The notes: a model not told the origin generated them from the sequence alone. 64,000 bases of DNA from Candidatus Gastranaerophilales bacterium (GCA_944323995.1 CALUUN010000003.1:1-64000); one strand, 5' to 3'. Numbered from the stretch's first letter, positions 7,985 to 17,289 are shown. Numbers and translations are program-made.

Positions 7985-8671
7985 CTAAAATCCCAGAGCC
8001 TGCATAATATCCCAGCGTTTAACCGTAAGTTTCAGCTCAACGCGGCGGCTTTTTGCAAAATCTTCTTTTCCGTTTGCGTCAAGAATAGGTTCGTTGAAAC
8101 TCTTACCCTCAACCACAACTTTGTTTCGCAATTGCTCGCTGTAATTTTTGTTGTAATTCGTTTTGAACATGTATTCCGCAACCGAATTTGCACGTTTTAA
8201 ACTTAATTCCATATTCTTTGTAAACTGTTCTTCTCTGGTTTTTAACCCCGAGAACGACTGCGAGTCCGTGTGTCCCTGAACAACTATGTTATTAATACCT
8301 TCAAGAAGTTCTTCTTTTGAAAATATGGTATCAACATAAATCGGAATAAGTTTATCCAGATACTGTTTGCCTTTCGGAGAAAGCGTCCAGCTGTTCAGTT
8401 CAAAAAGTTCAAGATCCGAAATTTTTATATCGCCTGTCATTTTATCAACTTCGGCTTTGATATTTTCTTTTTCCAGTTTTTCAATCAACTCTTCGGAAGC
8501 CTTTATCTGCTCTTGTTTTTGCTGTACGGAATTCTGTGAAAAACCTGTCATGGCAAGAACGAACAAGGTCATGAAGATAATCGCCAAACCTAACAAAAGG
8601 TCGGCCATCGTCGTCCAGAATATGTTATCGCTGCCTTCCGGCGCTTTTGCTTTTTTCCCGAGAATTGCCAT
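7985..8671 (-). CDS. MotB/OmpA-like protein of an ion-driven motor pair
   Basis: The 228-residue protein has a short cytoplasmic N-terminus, one membrane helix at about 22-43 (MADLLLGLAIIFMTLFVLAM) with Asp24 in the position of the MotB proton-binding aspartate, a coiled-coil linker (50-80), and an OmpA-like peptidoglycan-binding domain at about 95-220 (VVQGHTDSQSF, LSLKRANSVAEYM, SRRVELKL). With the MotA-like protein immediately upstream it probably forms a proton-powered stator complex. There are no flagellar genes nearby, and none of the effector genes of the Zorya defence system. Confidence 0.85.
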   Translation of the reverse strand: MAILGKKAKAPEGSDNIFWTTMADLLLGLAIIFMTLFVLAMTGFSQNSVQQKQEQIKASEELIEKLEKENIKAEVDKMTGDIKISDLELFELNSWTLSPKGKQYLDKLIPIYVDTIFSKEELLEGINNIVVQGHTDSQSFSGLKTREEQFTKNMELSLKRANSVAEYMFKTNYNKNYSEQLRNKVVVEGKSFNEPILDANGKEDFAKSRRVELKLTVKRWDIMQALGF

Positions 8672-8681
8672 TTGTCACCCT

Positions 8682-9590
8682 TTAAAATAAATCATCAACC
8701 GCATCGGCTCCGCCGCTTGCTTTTGCATTTTCTTTCAATTGTTTGTTCATCTGGTTTATACCGAAAATAAGGTTTTCCAGATACGGAACAAGGTTGCTTG
8801 CAATACCTGTGTTCAAAGCTGTTTTGAAATGGTTAGGCATTGCAACAATAAGATTTGATACTGAATTGTTTTGAATTTTTGTTTCTCTCAAAAGTTCAAA
8901 CAGGAATTTTTCCGAAGATATATTATCAAACAAATGCGCAATTGTGTCTTGAACCTGTCCTAACGGTTTTGCGCACATCTGTCCGTAGAGAATTTTTTCA
9001 ATAATAAGGAATATAAGTGAAGAACCTACCGCGATAACTGATACAAGAGCCGCAATCTGCATGCTGCTCATCAAGCCCGCAACTGATGCGATTGTTCTTT
9101 CCTGAGTTGAAAAGTCGATTTTACCGAACGCTATTGCGATGTTTAAGAATGTAAACAAAGGCCCGAAACCTGTAAGGATTGTCGGTATTGTTTGTAACAA
9201 TTTGTAATTGAATTTTGTAGTCAATAAAGATTCTTCATTAAAGAAATACAGCGGGTCAACCGTTGTCTGGATGTTTTGAACGGTGGAAGATACTTCCTGA
9301 TAAGTTAAATCATCGTCTTCGCTTTTGAGCGCAACCGATTCCGAAAAGATGAGTGTATTTTTAAACTCAAGCCAAGCACTTGAAACATAAGGGTTTGCGC
9401 ACATCCACTCATCAATCTCTTTGAATCTGAAATTCAAATCGCTCTTTTTAAAATTAACCAGAAAAGCCTGAAAAATCTTAAGGTTTTTATTTACGTATCT
9501 GTATTTTGTTATACAGAAAATTGTTGACGAAATGAATGTCATTATAACGATTAGAATAGGGGGATCGGTAAAAATATGTGTTAAATTCAT
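8682..9590 (-). CDS. MotA/TolQ/ExbB-type channel protein
   Basis: This 302-residue inner-membrane protein has one TM near residues 10-27, then a conserved pair at about 130-150 and 165-200 (TILTGFGPLFTFLNIAIAF, then AGLMSSMQIAALVSVIAVG). That is the arrangement of MotA/TolQ and of ZorA. It lacks the long coiled-coil tail of ZorA. It is the first gene of the operon with the MotB-like, UPF0210 and 112-residue proteins, with gaps of 10, 3 and 8 bases. An AGGAG site precedes the start. Confidence 0.83.
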   Translation of the reverse strand: MNLTHIFTDPPILIVIMTFISSTIFCITKYRYVNKNLKIFQAFLVNFKKSDLNFRFKEIDEWMCANPYVSSAWLEFKNTLIFSESVALKSEDDDLTYQEVSSTVQNIQTTVDPLYFFNEESLLTTKFNYKLLQTIPTILTGFGPLFTFLNIAIAFGKIDFSTQERTIASVAGLMSSMQIAALVSVIAVGSSLIFLIIEKILYGQMCAKPLGQVQDTIAHLFDNISSEKFLFELLRETKIQNNSVSNLIVAMPNHFKTALNTGIASNLVPYLENLIFGINQMNKQLKENAKASGGADAVDDLF

Positions 9591-9740
9591 AAAATATTTT
9601 CTCCTTTATCAGGATTATAGCACATGAACTTTGATGTGGCAAATAAAAAATTAGCATATATTACTATGACGGCTTATACCTTTCGGGGATTATTTCAAGA
9701 GCAAATGCATTTACAATTCAAATATAACAGGAGAAGTATT

Positions 9741-10040
9741 ATGCTAACGGAAAACAGTTGCGGTAAATATAACCGTCTGGAAATGAAAAATGTTGATAAA
9801 AATATTATCGGCTGGCTGGAAGATATTATAGAAGAAAACAACAGCCGGATAGAACGAAAAGAATGGAAAAGTAAATATAACAGCTATGTTGTGTACGATT
9901 ATGAACCGTTTTGCACGGATGGATTTGAAATAAATATTGTTATCACATCATACGATGCAGCTTATTTAAATTTTATTAAGTATTTATATGACGAAAAAAT
10001 AAACACGATAGAATATTTAAACAGCTGCATAAATGTGTAA
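9741..10040 (+). CDS. hypothetical protein
   Basis: This 99-residue acidic protein is of unknown family. The open frame extends upstream to an ATG at 9624, but AGGAG at 9729-9733 lies seven bases before the ATG at 9741, which is the better start (MLTENSCGKYNRLEMKN). It contains WLEDIIEENNSRIERKEW and ends in a Tyr/Asn-rich segment. It stands alone between two minus-strand genes. Confidence 0.55.
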   Translation: MLTENSCGKYNRLEMKNVDKNIIGWLEDIIEENNSRIERKEWKSKYNSYVVYDYEPFCTDGFEINIVITSYDAAYLNFIKYLYDEKINTIEYLNSCINV

Positions 10041-10059
10041 AAAAGAGGGGTAAAGCCCC

Positions 10060-10335
10060 TCATTCCTGATTAAGTTTTGAAAAACAATCTTTGCAATAAA
10101 CTTCTTTACCCTCAATCGGCCTGAACGGAACCTGAGTTTGAGCTCCGCATTTTGAACAGACCGCATCATACATTTTTCTGTTTTTTCTGTTGAGCTGTCT
10201 GCGTTTTTTTCTGCATTCGGGACATCTTTTGGGTTTGTTAACGAGACCTTTTTCTGCATAGAATTCTTGTTCGCCCGCTGTGAAAATAAACTCTACGCCG
10301 CAATCTTCACAGACTAATTTTTCATCTTCGTACAT
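10060..10335 (-). CDS. zinc-ribbon protein with CxxC-x17-CxxC domain
   Basis: A 91-residue protein with four CxxC knuckles. The first half (CEDCGVEFIFTAGEQEFY, CPECRKKRR) matches the small zinc-ribbon domain often annotated as zf-trcl. The second half (CSKC, seventeen residues, CKDC) matches the CxxC-x17-CxxC domain. Both are probably zinc-binding; partners are unknown. The frame is open to 10389, but AGGAG lies just before the ATG at 10335, giving the start MYEDEKLVC. Confidence 0.82.
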   Translation of the reverse strand: MYEDEKLVCEDCGVEFIFTAGEQEFYAEKGLVNKPKRCPECRKKRRQLNRKNRKMYDAVCSKCGAQTQVPFRPIEGKEVYCKDCFSKLNQE

Positions 10336-10502
10336 GGTTTTTCTCCTGATTTGGTAAGGGAATCTAAATTCCTTCAATTGATTATACACTATGTTTGAGA
10401 ATTATGCAATAGGGTTTGAATATTTTCCGGTACGTTTTGCCGTACTTTTTGGCGGTCAAATTAAGTTTTTTCATGTTATAATTTCAAAAGGGAGAGAACT
10501 TT

Positions 10503-11870
10503 ATGTCAATAATTATAATGATACTGTTATTAAGCGTACTGATACTTGTTCACGAAGCCGGACATTTTTTGGCAGCAAAAGCCTTCAAAATGAAGGTTGC
10601 AAAATTCGGATTCGGACTTCCGATAGGGCCGACTTTGTGGGAAAAACAGGTCGGAGATGTAAAAGTTCTGGTTCATGCGTTTTTACTCGGCGGATATGTT
10701 GCTTTTCCGGACGATGACAAAGAGCTTGATTTACCGAAAGATTCTCCCGACAGATTTTTAAACCGTCCGATTTATCAAAGATTAATTGTTGTATCGGCAG
10801 GCGTTACGGCAAACGTAATCTGCGCTTTTGTTTTTGTTCTTTTAACCGCATTTTTGTGGGGGCATATGCCGTCCGGAAAATATAACGTTTACGTAAACCA
10901 AATTGTTGCGGAAAAAGACCAATCAGTCTGGGCATCAGGTCTTGAAGCCGGCGATAAAATCGTTAAAATTAACGGTTCGGATATAGATTCGGCGTACGGT
11001 TTATTAACTTTTGCACAGCTGAGCAAAAAAAATGACGGCAAAGTTGATGAAATATTTGCCGCAGAAAATTACAGAAACCTTAAAAAACTCAATCCGGCAT
11101 ATAAACAAGACGAAGTTATTCCTGCAGAAGTTATCGTACGGCTTCCCGAACAAAAACCTGAACAGGCAATAAAACTTTCTGCAAATATGTTGAAAGGATT
11201 TCAAAAATATCAGGACAAACAGATTTCTCTGACAGACGCCCAAAAGCAGCTCAGAGATAAAGTCGCCGGAAAATCTTATATTGTATCCGACGGAACTTAC
11301 ACTCTCAATAATATAGCCTTTGCGCTTTCTGACAGTGTAAGACCGCTTTATATAACCGTTTCCAGAAACGGAAAAAATGTCGAACTCAAACCGATTTATC
11401 CGAATGAACAGGGTCAAATCGGCATACAGCTTAATGCGCAGGAAATATTAATCCCGACAAAAGGCATAAAATCAGCAGTTGTTACAAGCGGAAAATATCT
11501 CTATGATCAGACTTATATGCTTTTATACGGACTTTATCAAATAGTTTCGGGCAAAATTCCTCTGAAAGATTTGCACGGAATTATCGCGATTACAAAAGTC
11601 GGCGGTGACATAATCGACAACAACGGATTTTTCTCGGGATTACTTTTGATTGCAATAATCTCACTTGACCTTGCAATAGTCAACTTTCTTCCCATACCGG
11701 CGCTTGACGGCGGACATGTACTGTTTTTAATTCTGGAAAAACTCCGCGGCAAACCGCTTGAAGAAGAAGTTATAGACAAAATCGGAACAGCCGGATTTTT
11801 ATTCTTAATCCTGCTTATGGTTTTTGTAATCTTTAACGACATATTCGCGCTTATAACAAAACAGCTTTAA
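10503..11870 (+). CDS. rseP: site-2 intramembrane metalloprotease RseP
   Basis: This 455-residue M50 protease cuts membrane-embedded substrates such as anti-sigma factors and signal-peptide remnants. The zinc motif HEAGH is at residues 17-21 in the first TM segment. A PDZ-like region lies at about 115-150, a long periplasmic insertion follows, and the second active-site motif NFLPIPALDGGH is near residue 395. A GGGAGAG site precedes the ATG. The gene overlaps the end of the convergent yihY-like gene by four bases. Confidence 0.93.
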   Translation: MSIIIMILLLSVLILVHEAGHFLAAKAFKMKVAKFGFGLPIGPTLWEKQVGDVKVLVHAFLLGGYVAFPDDDKELDLPKDSPDRFLNRPIYQRLIVVSAGVTANVICAFVFVLLTAFLWGHMPSGKYNVYVNQIVAEKDQSVWASGLEAGDKIVKINGSDIDSAYGLLTFAQLSKKNDGKVDEIFAAENYRNLKKLNPAYKQDEVIPAEVIVRLPEQKPEQAIKLSANMLKGFQKYQDKQISLTDAQKQLRDKVAGKSYIVSDGTYTLNNIAFALSDSVRPLYITVSRNGKNVELKPIYPNEQGQIGIQLNAQEILIPTKGIKSAVVTSGKYLYDQTYMLLYGLYQIVSGKIPLKDLHGIIAITKVGGDIIDNNGFFSGLLLIAIISLDLAIVNFLPIPALDGGHVLFLILEKLRGKPLEEEVIDKIGTAGFLFLILLMVFVIFNDIFALITKQL

Positions 11871-12757
11871 GGTTTTTTCAGCTTTGCAAAATCTTCTTTG
11901 ATTTCGGTCGCCTTGCGTTCAAGTTTGTTGTAAACCTGCGAATTAATTTCGCCGCCGATTAAAAGCAAAATTGAGGTGTAATAAAGCCATACCATCAAAA
12001 CAATAAACGCTCCGATAATTCCGTACACAAGGTTGTATGTCCCAAGATTGTTAACATAAACTGAAAATCCCCACGAACCCACAAGCCAGAATGTGCAGAA
12101 AAACAAACTTCCCGGCAGAGCACTCGCACGCTTGAACGCCTCGTTTCCGCGCAAATCAGGCAGAATATAATAACTTAAAAACGCCATCAAATATAATGCA
12201 AGAAACGCAACCGGCCAGCGTAAAGTCAAAAGTATAACCGCGGCCTTGCCTGACATGTGAAAATGTTCTATCGCAAAATAAATAAACACTTTGCCGAATA
12301 CAATTAAGTTTATACTCAAAAATAACACAAGTGTGTTTACAATTACCATTATAAAAGACAAAATCCTTGTATAAACAAACGATCTTCTTTCTTCAACTTT
12401 ATAAGCTCTGTTAAGTCCCTTCAATACAACAGCCACACTGTTTGTCGAAAGAACAAGGGTGACAATAATCCCGACAACCGCCATTATATCGCCTTTTTGG
12501 AATATCATTACCTCGGATAAAACACTCAAAATCAAATTCATGGCCTGTTCGGGCATAATATTTGAAAGCGCCAGTAAAATCGGATCCATATAAGATTTGT
12601 TTCCCATCCAGCCGAACACCGCCATCAAAAACAGCATAAACGGAAAAATGCCGATAACCATCATAAATCCCATTTCTGCAGCCATTCCGTAGAAATCATT
12701 TTTAATAACCGATATTACTAACCTTTTTACAGCTCTTATAAATCCGTTATTTTTCAC
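11867..12757 (-). CDS. YihY/BrkB-family membrane protein
   Basis: The 296-residue integral membrane protein has about six TM segments and the family motifs KNDFYGMAAEMGFMMVIGIFP at the N-terminus and the conserved VYGIIGAFIVLMVWLYYTS near the C-terminus. The biochemical role of the family is not settled. Its ATG overlaps the nrnA stop by four bases, so it is translationally coupled to that gene. Confidence 0.88.
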   Translation of the reverse strand: MKNNGFIRAVKRLVISVIKNDFYGMAAEMGFMMVIGIFPFMLFLMAVFGWMGNKSYMDPILLALSNIMPEQAMNLILSVLSEVMIFQKGDIMAVVGIIVTLVLSTNSVAVVLKGLNRAYKVEERRSFVYTRILSFIMVIVNTLVLFLSINLIVFGKVFIYFAIEHFHMSGKAAVILLTLRWPVAFLALYLMAFLSYYILPDLRGNEAFKRASALPGSLFFCTFWLVGSWGFSVYVNNLGTYNLVYGIIGAFIVLMVWLYYTSILLLIGGEINSQVYNKLERKATEIKEDFAKLKKP

Positions 12758-13719
12758 AGTTCATGCTTCCTAATTTCAGCGAGAATTTTCTTGACTGATT
12801 CTTCCACGTTGGATTTCATGGTGCATCCCGCGGCGAATTTGTGTCCGCCGCCGCCGAAAATTCCGCAGATTTCCGCCACATCAATTGATTTGCTTCTCAT
12901 AGAAATTTTGCATCCGCCGTTTTTCATTTCTTTTGCAACAAATGCAACGCAGGTTGAAGTTATTGCACGGAGCCTTTCGGTCAAACCTTCCGCAAATTCT
13001 TCATCCGTGTTAAATTTTTCCATGTCTTTTTTATAAACCGTTGTATAAACAATTTTGTCATCATCAAGAAAAACAGCCTTGTCAACGCAATAAGCCTGAC
13101 ACAGAGCCATTCCTTTTGTATAAGTTTCATAGCAGTGCTGAAACATCTCCTGCGGATTTATACCGCTTTTCAGCATTTCAGCGGCAAATTCCATGGCTCT
13201 GGGAGTTGTGTTGCTGAACCTGAAAGAACCCGTATCGGTCAAAATTCCGACATACAAACATACTGCCGTATCACGGTTAATTTCCCAGTTTAAATCTTTT
13301 GCGATTGCATAAATTACTTCGCTGGTTGAACTTGCATCACCTTCAACAAAATTCAATTCCGCATAAGAATTGTTTGTTTTGTGGTGGTCAATATTAACCG
13401 TATGTTTTGCTTTTTCAAAAAGAATTTTTCCGTCGCAAATTCTGTCTATTGCGGCGATATCAACGTTTATAACCAGATCGTATTCACGGGATTTGTCAAT
13501 TTCTTCGATATGTTTTGCAAGTTTGACGTTGGGAATAAACGTATATTTATCCGGAAGTTTTGACACGATAAGCATGTCAGACTTCTTTTTAAAATTTGTT
13601 TTAATAAGTTCATACATTCCGCACATAGACCCCAGAGTGTCACCGTCCGGATTCACGTGAGAAGTAATTAATATGTTTTTAGAAGATTTTATGATATCAT
13701 TTAAGTGAAGCACTTCCAT
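12754..13719 (-). CDS. nrnA: DHH-family phosphoesterase (NrnA-like)
   Basis: This 321-residue DHH/DHHA1 enzyme is the type that degrades nano-RNA and pAp. Metal motifs are visible at ITSHVNPDGDTLGS, NVDIAA and IDHHKTN. The C-terminal DHHA1 domain has GGGGHKFAAGC. A -10 element TAAAAT preceded by TGC (13726-13731) ends six bases before the ATG with no Shine-Dalgarno, so the mRNA is probably leaderless. Operon with the yihY-like gene. Confidence 0.9.
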   Translation of the reverse strand: MEVLHLNDIIKSSKNILITSHVNPDGDTLGSMCGMYELIKTNFKKKSDMLIVSKLPDKYTFIPNVKLAKHIEEIDKSREYDLVINVDIAAIDRICDGKILFEKAKHTVNIDHHKTNNSYAELNFVEGDASSTSEVIYAIAKDLNWEINRDTAVCLYVGILTDTGSFRFSNTTPRAMEFAAEMLKSGINPQEMFQHCYETYTKGMALCQAYCVDKAVFLDDDKIVYTTVYKKDMEKFNTDEEFAEGLTERLRAITSTCVAFVAKEMKNGGCKISMRSKSIDVAEICGIFGGGGHKFAAGCTMKSNVEESVKKILAEIRKHEL

Positions 13720-13758
13720 TTCTTAATTTTAGCATAAAAACCTTAAGAGTACAAAAAC

Positions 13759-14091
13759 GTGAAGAAAGTTTTATATACCGACTTTGTTTCAACCGAGGAA
13801 ATCATCGCGGATATGCTCGGCAACAAGGAAATCAAAAGGGCAATCACCCGCAGCAACCTTTACAAATTCTGGGAAAAAGCCGCGGGTAAAAAATTTGCCG
13901 AAAAATCAAAACCTTATTCAATGCTCGGCGGAGGCGTTATGGTAATCGCCTGCGAAAACGCTATCGTTGCGCAGGAATTAATGCTGAAAAAAACACAAAT
14001 CCTGACAAAACTTGAACCCTATCTCAAATCTTTGAAAATGAAAGTTAAGGATTTAAGATTTGACCCTAAAAAATGGCGTATTGAAGATTAA
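13759..14091 (+). CDS. DUF721 protein (DciA-like)
   Basis: The 110-residue basic protein resembles the DUF721/DciA family, which in many bacteria helps load the replicative helicase. The family core appears as NLYKFWEKAAGKKFAEKSKP followed by VMVIACENAIVAQELMLKK. The start is a GTG at 13759; no better upstream start exists. The stop overlaps the convergent ACT gene by four bases. Confidence 0.75.
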   Translation: MKKVLYTDFVSTEEIIADMLGNKEIKRAITRSNLYKFWEKAAGKKFAEKSKPYSMLGGGVMVIACENAIVAQELMLKKTQILTKLEPYLKSLKMKVKDLRFDPKKWRIED

Positions 14092-14366
14092 ACATTATGC
14101 ATCTTGTCAAAAATATCTTTTTTCTGCACCCAGACTTCCATACCGAGTTCTTCACAAGTTTTGGTAAGATTTTCTTTAATTTCTTTGAAAGAAAACTTTG
14201 ATTTGGATATATTTCCGAGCATAAACATAACAAAATGCCCCTGCATAATTGTCTGTTTTATATCTTCTATATTAACTCCGGATTCAGCGAGAGCCGCTGC
14301 AACTTTTGCAACGATTCCCACTTTATCCACACCTGATACAGTTATGATTATCTGTTGATCTGACAT
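14088..14366 (-). CDS. ACT-domain protein (UPF0237)
   Basis: This 92-residue stand-alone ACT domain begins IITVSGVDKVGIVAKVAAALAESG with NIEDIKQTIMQGHFVMFML following, as in UPF0237. In many genomes the gene is adjacent to UPF0210, which here lies at 6620. ACT domains bind small ligands, usually amino acids; the ligand here is unknown. It starts three bases after the alanine symporter gene on the same strand, so a link to amino-acid sensing is plausible but inferred. Confidence 0.88.
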   Translation of the reverse strand: MSDQQIIITVSGVDKVGIVAKVAAALAESGVNIEDIKQTIMQGHFVMFMLGNISKSKFSFKEIKENLTKTCEELGMEVWVQKKDIFDKMHNV

Positions 14367-14369
14367 AAA

Positions 14370-15911
14370 TTAACCTTCCGCGGTTACTTCGGCTTTTTTA
14401 AACCAGCCTCCGTTAACAAGTTTGCCTACATTATGTCGTTTGCAGTATTCATTAAAATCGCGTTTAATTTCAGGCGACATAATATAAAGAGCAATAATAT
14501 TAGGCACGCACATTGCAATCATCATTGCATCGGTAATATAAATAACAGAACCTACGTTCATTGCTGAACCGATAACAATAAATATACAATAAATTAAATT
14601 GAATGTAAGATTACGTTTTTTGCCTTCGCCAAGCAGGAAGTTCCACGCTTTTAACCCGTAATATGACCACGAAATTAACGTTGACAGAGCGAACATAATT
14701 ACAACCAGTGACAAAATGTACGGGAAGAAAGAAATCACGGACTGGAATGCCGTTGAAGCAAGTTCAATACCGGAAATTCCCTGTGCACCCATAACAAATG
14801 TTCCGGAGAATAATATTGCAAAAGATGTCAAAAGGCATAAAATACCGGTTAAGAAAGTTTCAATAAGAGCAACAAACCCTTGTGATACGGGTTCATTAGT
14901 TTTAACGGTAGCATAAGCAATTGCAGCTGCGCCCGTACCTGCTTCGTTACACTGAACCGAACGTCTTAAACCGATAATTATTGTACCGAACACACCGCCT
15001 GCAACAGCCTGCGGGTGAAATGCTTCTTTAACAATAACAAGAAGTCCGTGCGGAATTGCCGCATAATTCGCCAGAATTACTATGAGTGATGCGCCGATAT
15101 ATAAAAAGCACATTGTCGGTACAAGAATTGTCGTAATTTTAGAAATACTCTTAATCCCGCCGACAACACTCATCCATACAAGAACAGCAATAACAACCCC
15201 GAAAATCCATGTATATCCGTGCATAATACTGTTTGCGCCGCCTGTAATATGAACAAGCTGGTGAGCTGATTGGTTAATCTGAATCATGTTGCCGCCTGAT
15301 ATTGCACCGCCGATACAAAGCAGAGCAAATATTGCAGACAGGGGCTGACCGAGCCAGCGTAATTTTTTACGCGTAAGACCGTGTGCAATATAGTGCATAG
15401 GCCCGCCGGAAACCGTTCCGTCAAGGTTGAATCTTCTGTACTTAACCGCCAGAGTAGCTTCCACAAATTTTATCGACATACCCAAAAGTGCACCGACAAA
15501 AATCCAAAATGCAGCACCGGGGCCGCCTATAGAAATTGAAATCGCAACGCCCGCAACACTTCCGATACCTATTGTTCCCGATAAAGCTGTTGCCAGAGCC
15601 TGAAATGATGAAACTTCACCGTTTGAATCAGAGCTTTTATCGGCAGGTTTTGCAACCGTTTCAACCGCATGTTTCAACCCCCACAGAGATACTCCCTTAA
15701 AATATATTGTAAAGAAAAATCCCGCAAACAATATCCAGAAAATTATTATCGGCACCTGCGACGCTCCGATTGTTATCGGGAAAAACACAACATCAGCTAT
15801 TCTGTCACATACCGGTGCAACATATTTGTCCATCATTGCATCAACATTCATGGCATGCGCATACTGAATGTTAAATAAAAGTGTAAAAAGTACAAGTAAA
15901 ATTTTCTTCAT
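14370..15911 (-). CDS. sodium:alanine/glycine symporter (AGCS family)
   Basis: The 513-residue protein imports alanine or glycine with sodium. It has a cleavable-looking N-terminus and about eleven TM segments. The AGCS signature SGTIGIGSVAGVAISISIGG is near residues 115-135, followed by GAAFWIFVGALLGMSIKF and GGPMHYI. The upstream leader (15912-15985) has GAAAGGA before the ATG. Probable operon with the ACT protein. Confidence 0.92.
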   Translation of the reverse strand: MKKILLVLFTLLFNIQYAHAMNVDAMMDKYVAPVCDRIADVVFFPITIGASQVPIIIFWILFAGFFFTIYFKGVSLWGLKHAVETVAKPADKSSDSNGEVSSFQALATALSGTIGIGSVAGVAISISIGGPGAAFWIFVGALLGMSIKFVEATLAVKYRRFNLDGTVSGGPMHYIAHGLTRKKLRWLGQPLSAIFALLCIGGAISGGNMIQINQSAHQLVHITGGANSIMHGYTWIFGVVIAVLVWMSVVGGIKSISKITTILVPTMCFLYIGASLIVILANYAAIPHGLLVIVKEAFHPQAVAGGVFGTIIIGLRRSVQCNEAGTGAAAIAYATVKTNEPVSQGFVALIETFLTGILCLLTSFAILFSGTFVMGAQGISGIELASTAFQSVISFFPYILSLVVIMFALSTLISWSYYGLKAWNFLLGEGKKRNLTFNLIYCIFIVIGSAMNVGSVIYITDAMMIAMCVPNIIALYIMSPEIKRDFNEYCKRHNVGKLVNGGWFKKAEVTAEG

Positions 15912-16083
15912 AAATGTTTCCTTTCGGGGTTATAATACATTTCGGCCAATCTGAACCAACCTGTTACTATCATAGCAGAAACATTTTTATTACAGAATTT
16001 TTTTCATAAAATGTTAATATAACTTTAAAAAAATATATACATTACCGGTTGCAATTGAGGAAAAAATGATATAAAATCTTTTT

Positions 16084-16434
16084 ATGATAAAAACGATTAC
16101 AAAAATTTTCACGGTATTTATTCTTCTTTGCACAACCGCATTTGCATACGAAGAAGCCAAACAGGTAAGAGCGAGCCATATTCTGGTAAAAACCAGAGCC
16201 GAAGCTATTCAGATTAAAAAAGACATTGATAACGGCGGTGACTTTGCATATTATGCAAAAACCTATTCTCTTTGTCCTTCCGGCCAAAACGGCGGAGATT
16301 TAGGGTATTTTTCACGCGGACAAATGGTTCAGCCGTTTGAAGATACCGCATTTGAACTTCCTGCCGGCGAAGTTTCCGATCCTGTCGGAACTGAATTCGG
16401 CTGGCATTTGATTAAGGTTACGGACAGAAAATAA
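16084..16434 (+). CDS. exported parvulin-type peptidyl-prolyl isomerase
   Basis: This 116-residue single-domain PpiC/rotamase has a signal peptide (MIKTITKIFTVFILLCTTAFA^YEE). The parvulin fold spans 27-115: ASHILVKTRAEA, GGDFAYYAKTYSLCPSG, GGDLGYFSRGQMVQPFE and GWHLIKVTDRK. It should assist protein folding in the periplasm. TAAAAT at 16072-16077 ends six bases before the ATG with no Shine-Dalgarno. The stop overlaps the ATG of ogt by one base. Confidence 0.9.
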   Translation: MIKTITKIFTVFILLCTTAFAYEEAKQVRASHILVKTRAEAIQIKKDIDNGGDFAYYAKTYSLCPSGQNGGDLGYFSRGQMVQPFEDTAFELPAGEVSDPVGTEFGWHLIKVTDRK

Positions 16435-16892
16435 TGTATTATTTCGGATATCAAACTCCTATCGGCAAAATTTTTATTTCGGCCGACAATGATTATATCT
16501 GTGGAATTTCTCTAAGCAGGCCGGATTGTGAAGAAAAAGAAACTCCGTTGATAAAAAAGGCTTTTTCCCAGCTTTCGCAATATTTTGACGGCAAGCGAAA
16601 ATCGTTTGACCTGCCTTTAAAATTCAACGGAACAGAGTTTCAAAAAAAGATTTGGAATGAACTTTTAAAAATTCCTTACGGCAAAACAACGACCTACAAA
16701 AAAATCGCAAAAGCCGCCGGTAACGAAAAAGCATGCCGCGCAGCCGGTATGGCAAACAATAAAAACAAAATTATGATTGTTGTTCCCTGCCACAGAGTTA
16801 TCGGCTCAAACGGCGGCCTGACGGGTTATGCGTTCGGAATTAATGTTAAAAAACAGCTCCTTGACCTTGAAGCCCGAAATACCTTAAATTGA
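16434..16892 (+). CDS. ogt: methylated-DNA-[protein]-cysteine S-methyltransferase
   Basis: This suicide repair enzyme of 152 residues removes O6-methyl from guanine. The acceptor cysteine is C119 in VVPCHRVIGSNG. The wing/HTH region PYGKTTTYKKIAKAAG precedes it, and GYAFGINVKKQLL follows. The start is coupled to the parvulin gene through a TAATG overlap. Confidence 0.93.
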   Translation: MYYFGYQTPIGKIFISADNDYICGISLSRPDCEEKETPLIKKAFSQLSQYFDGKRKSFDLPLKFNGTEFQKKIWNELLKIPYGKTTTYKKIAKAAGNEKACRAAGMANNKNKIMIVVPCHRVIGSNGGLTGYAFGINVKKQLLDLEARNTLN

Positions 16893-16931
16893 CTTTATGC
16901 TTGAAATATGTTAGTATCTAAAATATACTAA
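16889..16931 (+). promoter_or_regulatory. promoter and operator of the HxlR gene
   Basis: TTGACT (16889-16894), a 17-base spacer and TAGTAT (16912-16917) make a sigma-70-type promoter. A perfect inverted repeat TTAGTAT-n7-ATACTAA (16911-16931) overlaps the -10, so autorepression by the gene product is likely. Confidence 0.65.
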
Positions 16932-16941
16932 TGAGGTAAAT

Positions 16942-17286
16942 ATGGAATTAAAAGAACTGCCAAAATGTCCGGTGGAAACAACTTTAAAACTTTTAAGCAG
17001 CAAATGGAAAGTTTTGATAATCCGTGATTTATTAACAGGCACAAAACGTTTCGGAGAATTAAAAAAAGCGCTCAAAACGATTACGCAAAAGGTTCTGACA
17101 ACCAATTTAAGGGACATGGAAGACTCTGGGCTTGTTGCAAGAAAAGTATATTCTCAAATTCCGCCGAAAGTTGAATACACTTTGACAGATATAGGTTACA
17201 GCCTTGCGGGAATTTTAGACAGCATGGCCGACTGGGGCAGCGGTTACAGAGAATATTTAAAAATCCTTGAAAAACAGAAAAAATAA
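16942..17286 (+). CDS. HxlR-family transcriptional regulator
   Basis: This 114-residue winged-helix regulator has the family hallmarks: C9 in PKCPVETTLKLLSSKWK, LLTGTKRFGELKKAL, ITQKVLTTNLRDMEDSGLV and YTLTDIGYSL. The N-terminal cysteine is often a redox sensor in this family. It stands alone. The converging gene is a DHA2-type exporter. Its own promoter carries a palindrome. Confidence 0.9.
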   Translation: MELKELPKCPVETTLKLLSSKWKVLIIRDLLTGTKRFGELKKALKTITQKVLTTNLRDMEDSGLVARKVYSQIPPKVEYTLTDIGYSLAGILDSMADWGSGYREYLKILEKQKK

Positions 17287-17289
17287 TTT

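Noticed and set aside
7985-9590. Zorya anti-phage system
   Set aside because: The MotA/MotB-like pair resembles ZorA/ZorB, but the ZorA coiled-coil tail and all effector genes (ZorC/D/E) are absent, and neighbours are UPF0210 and an unknown.
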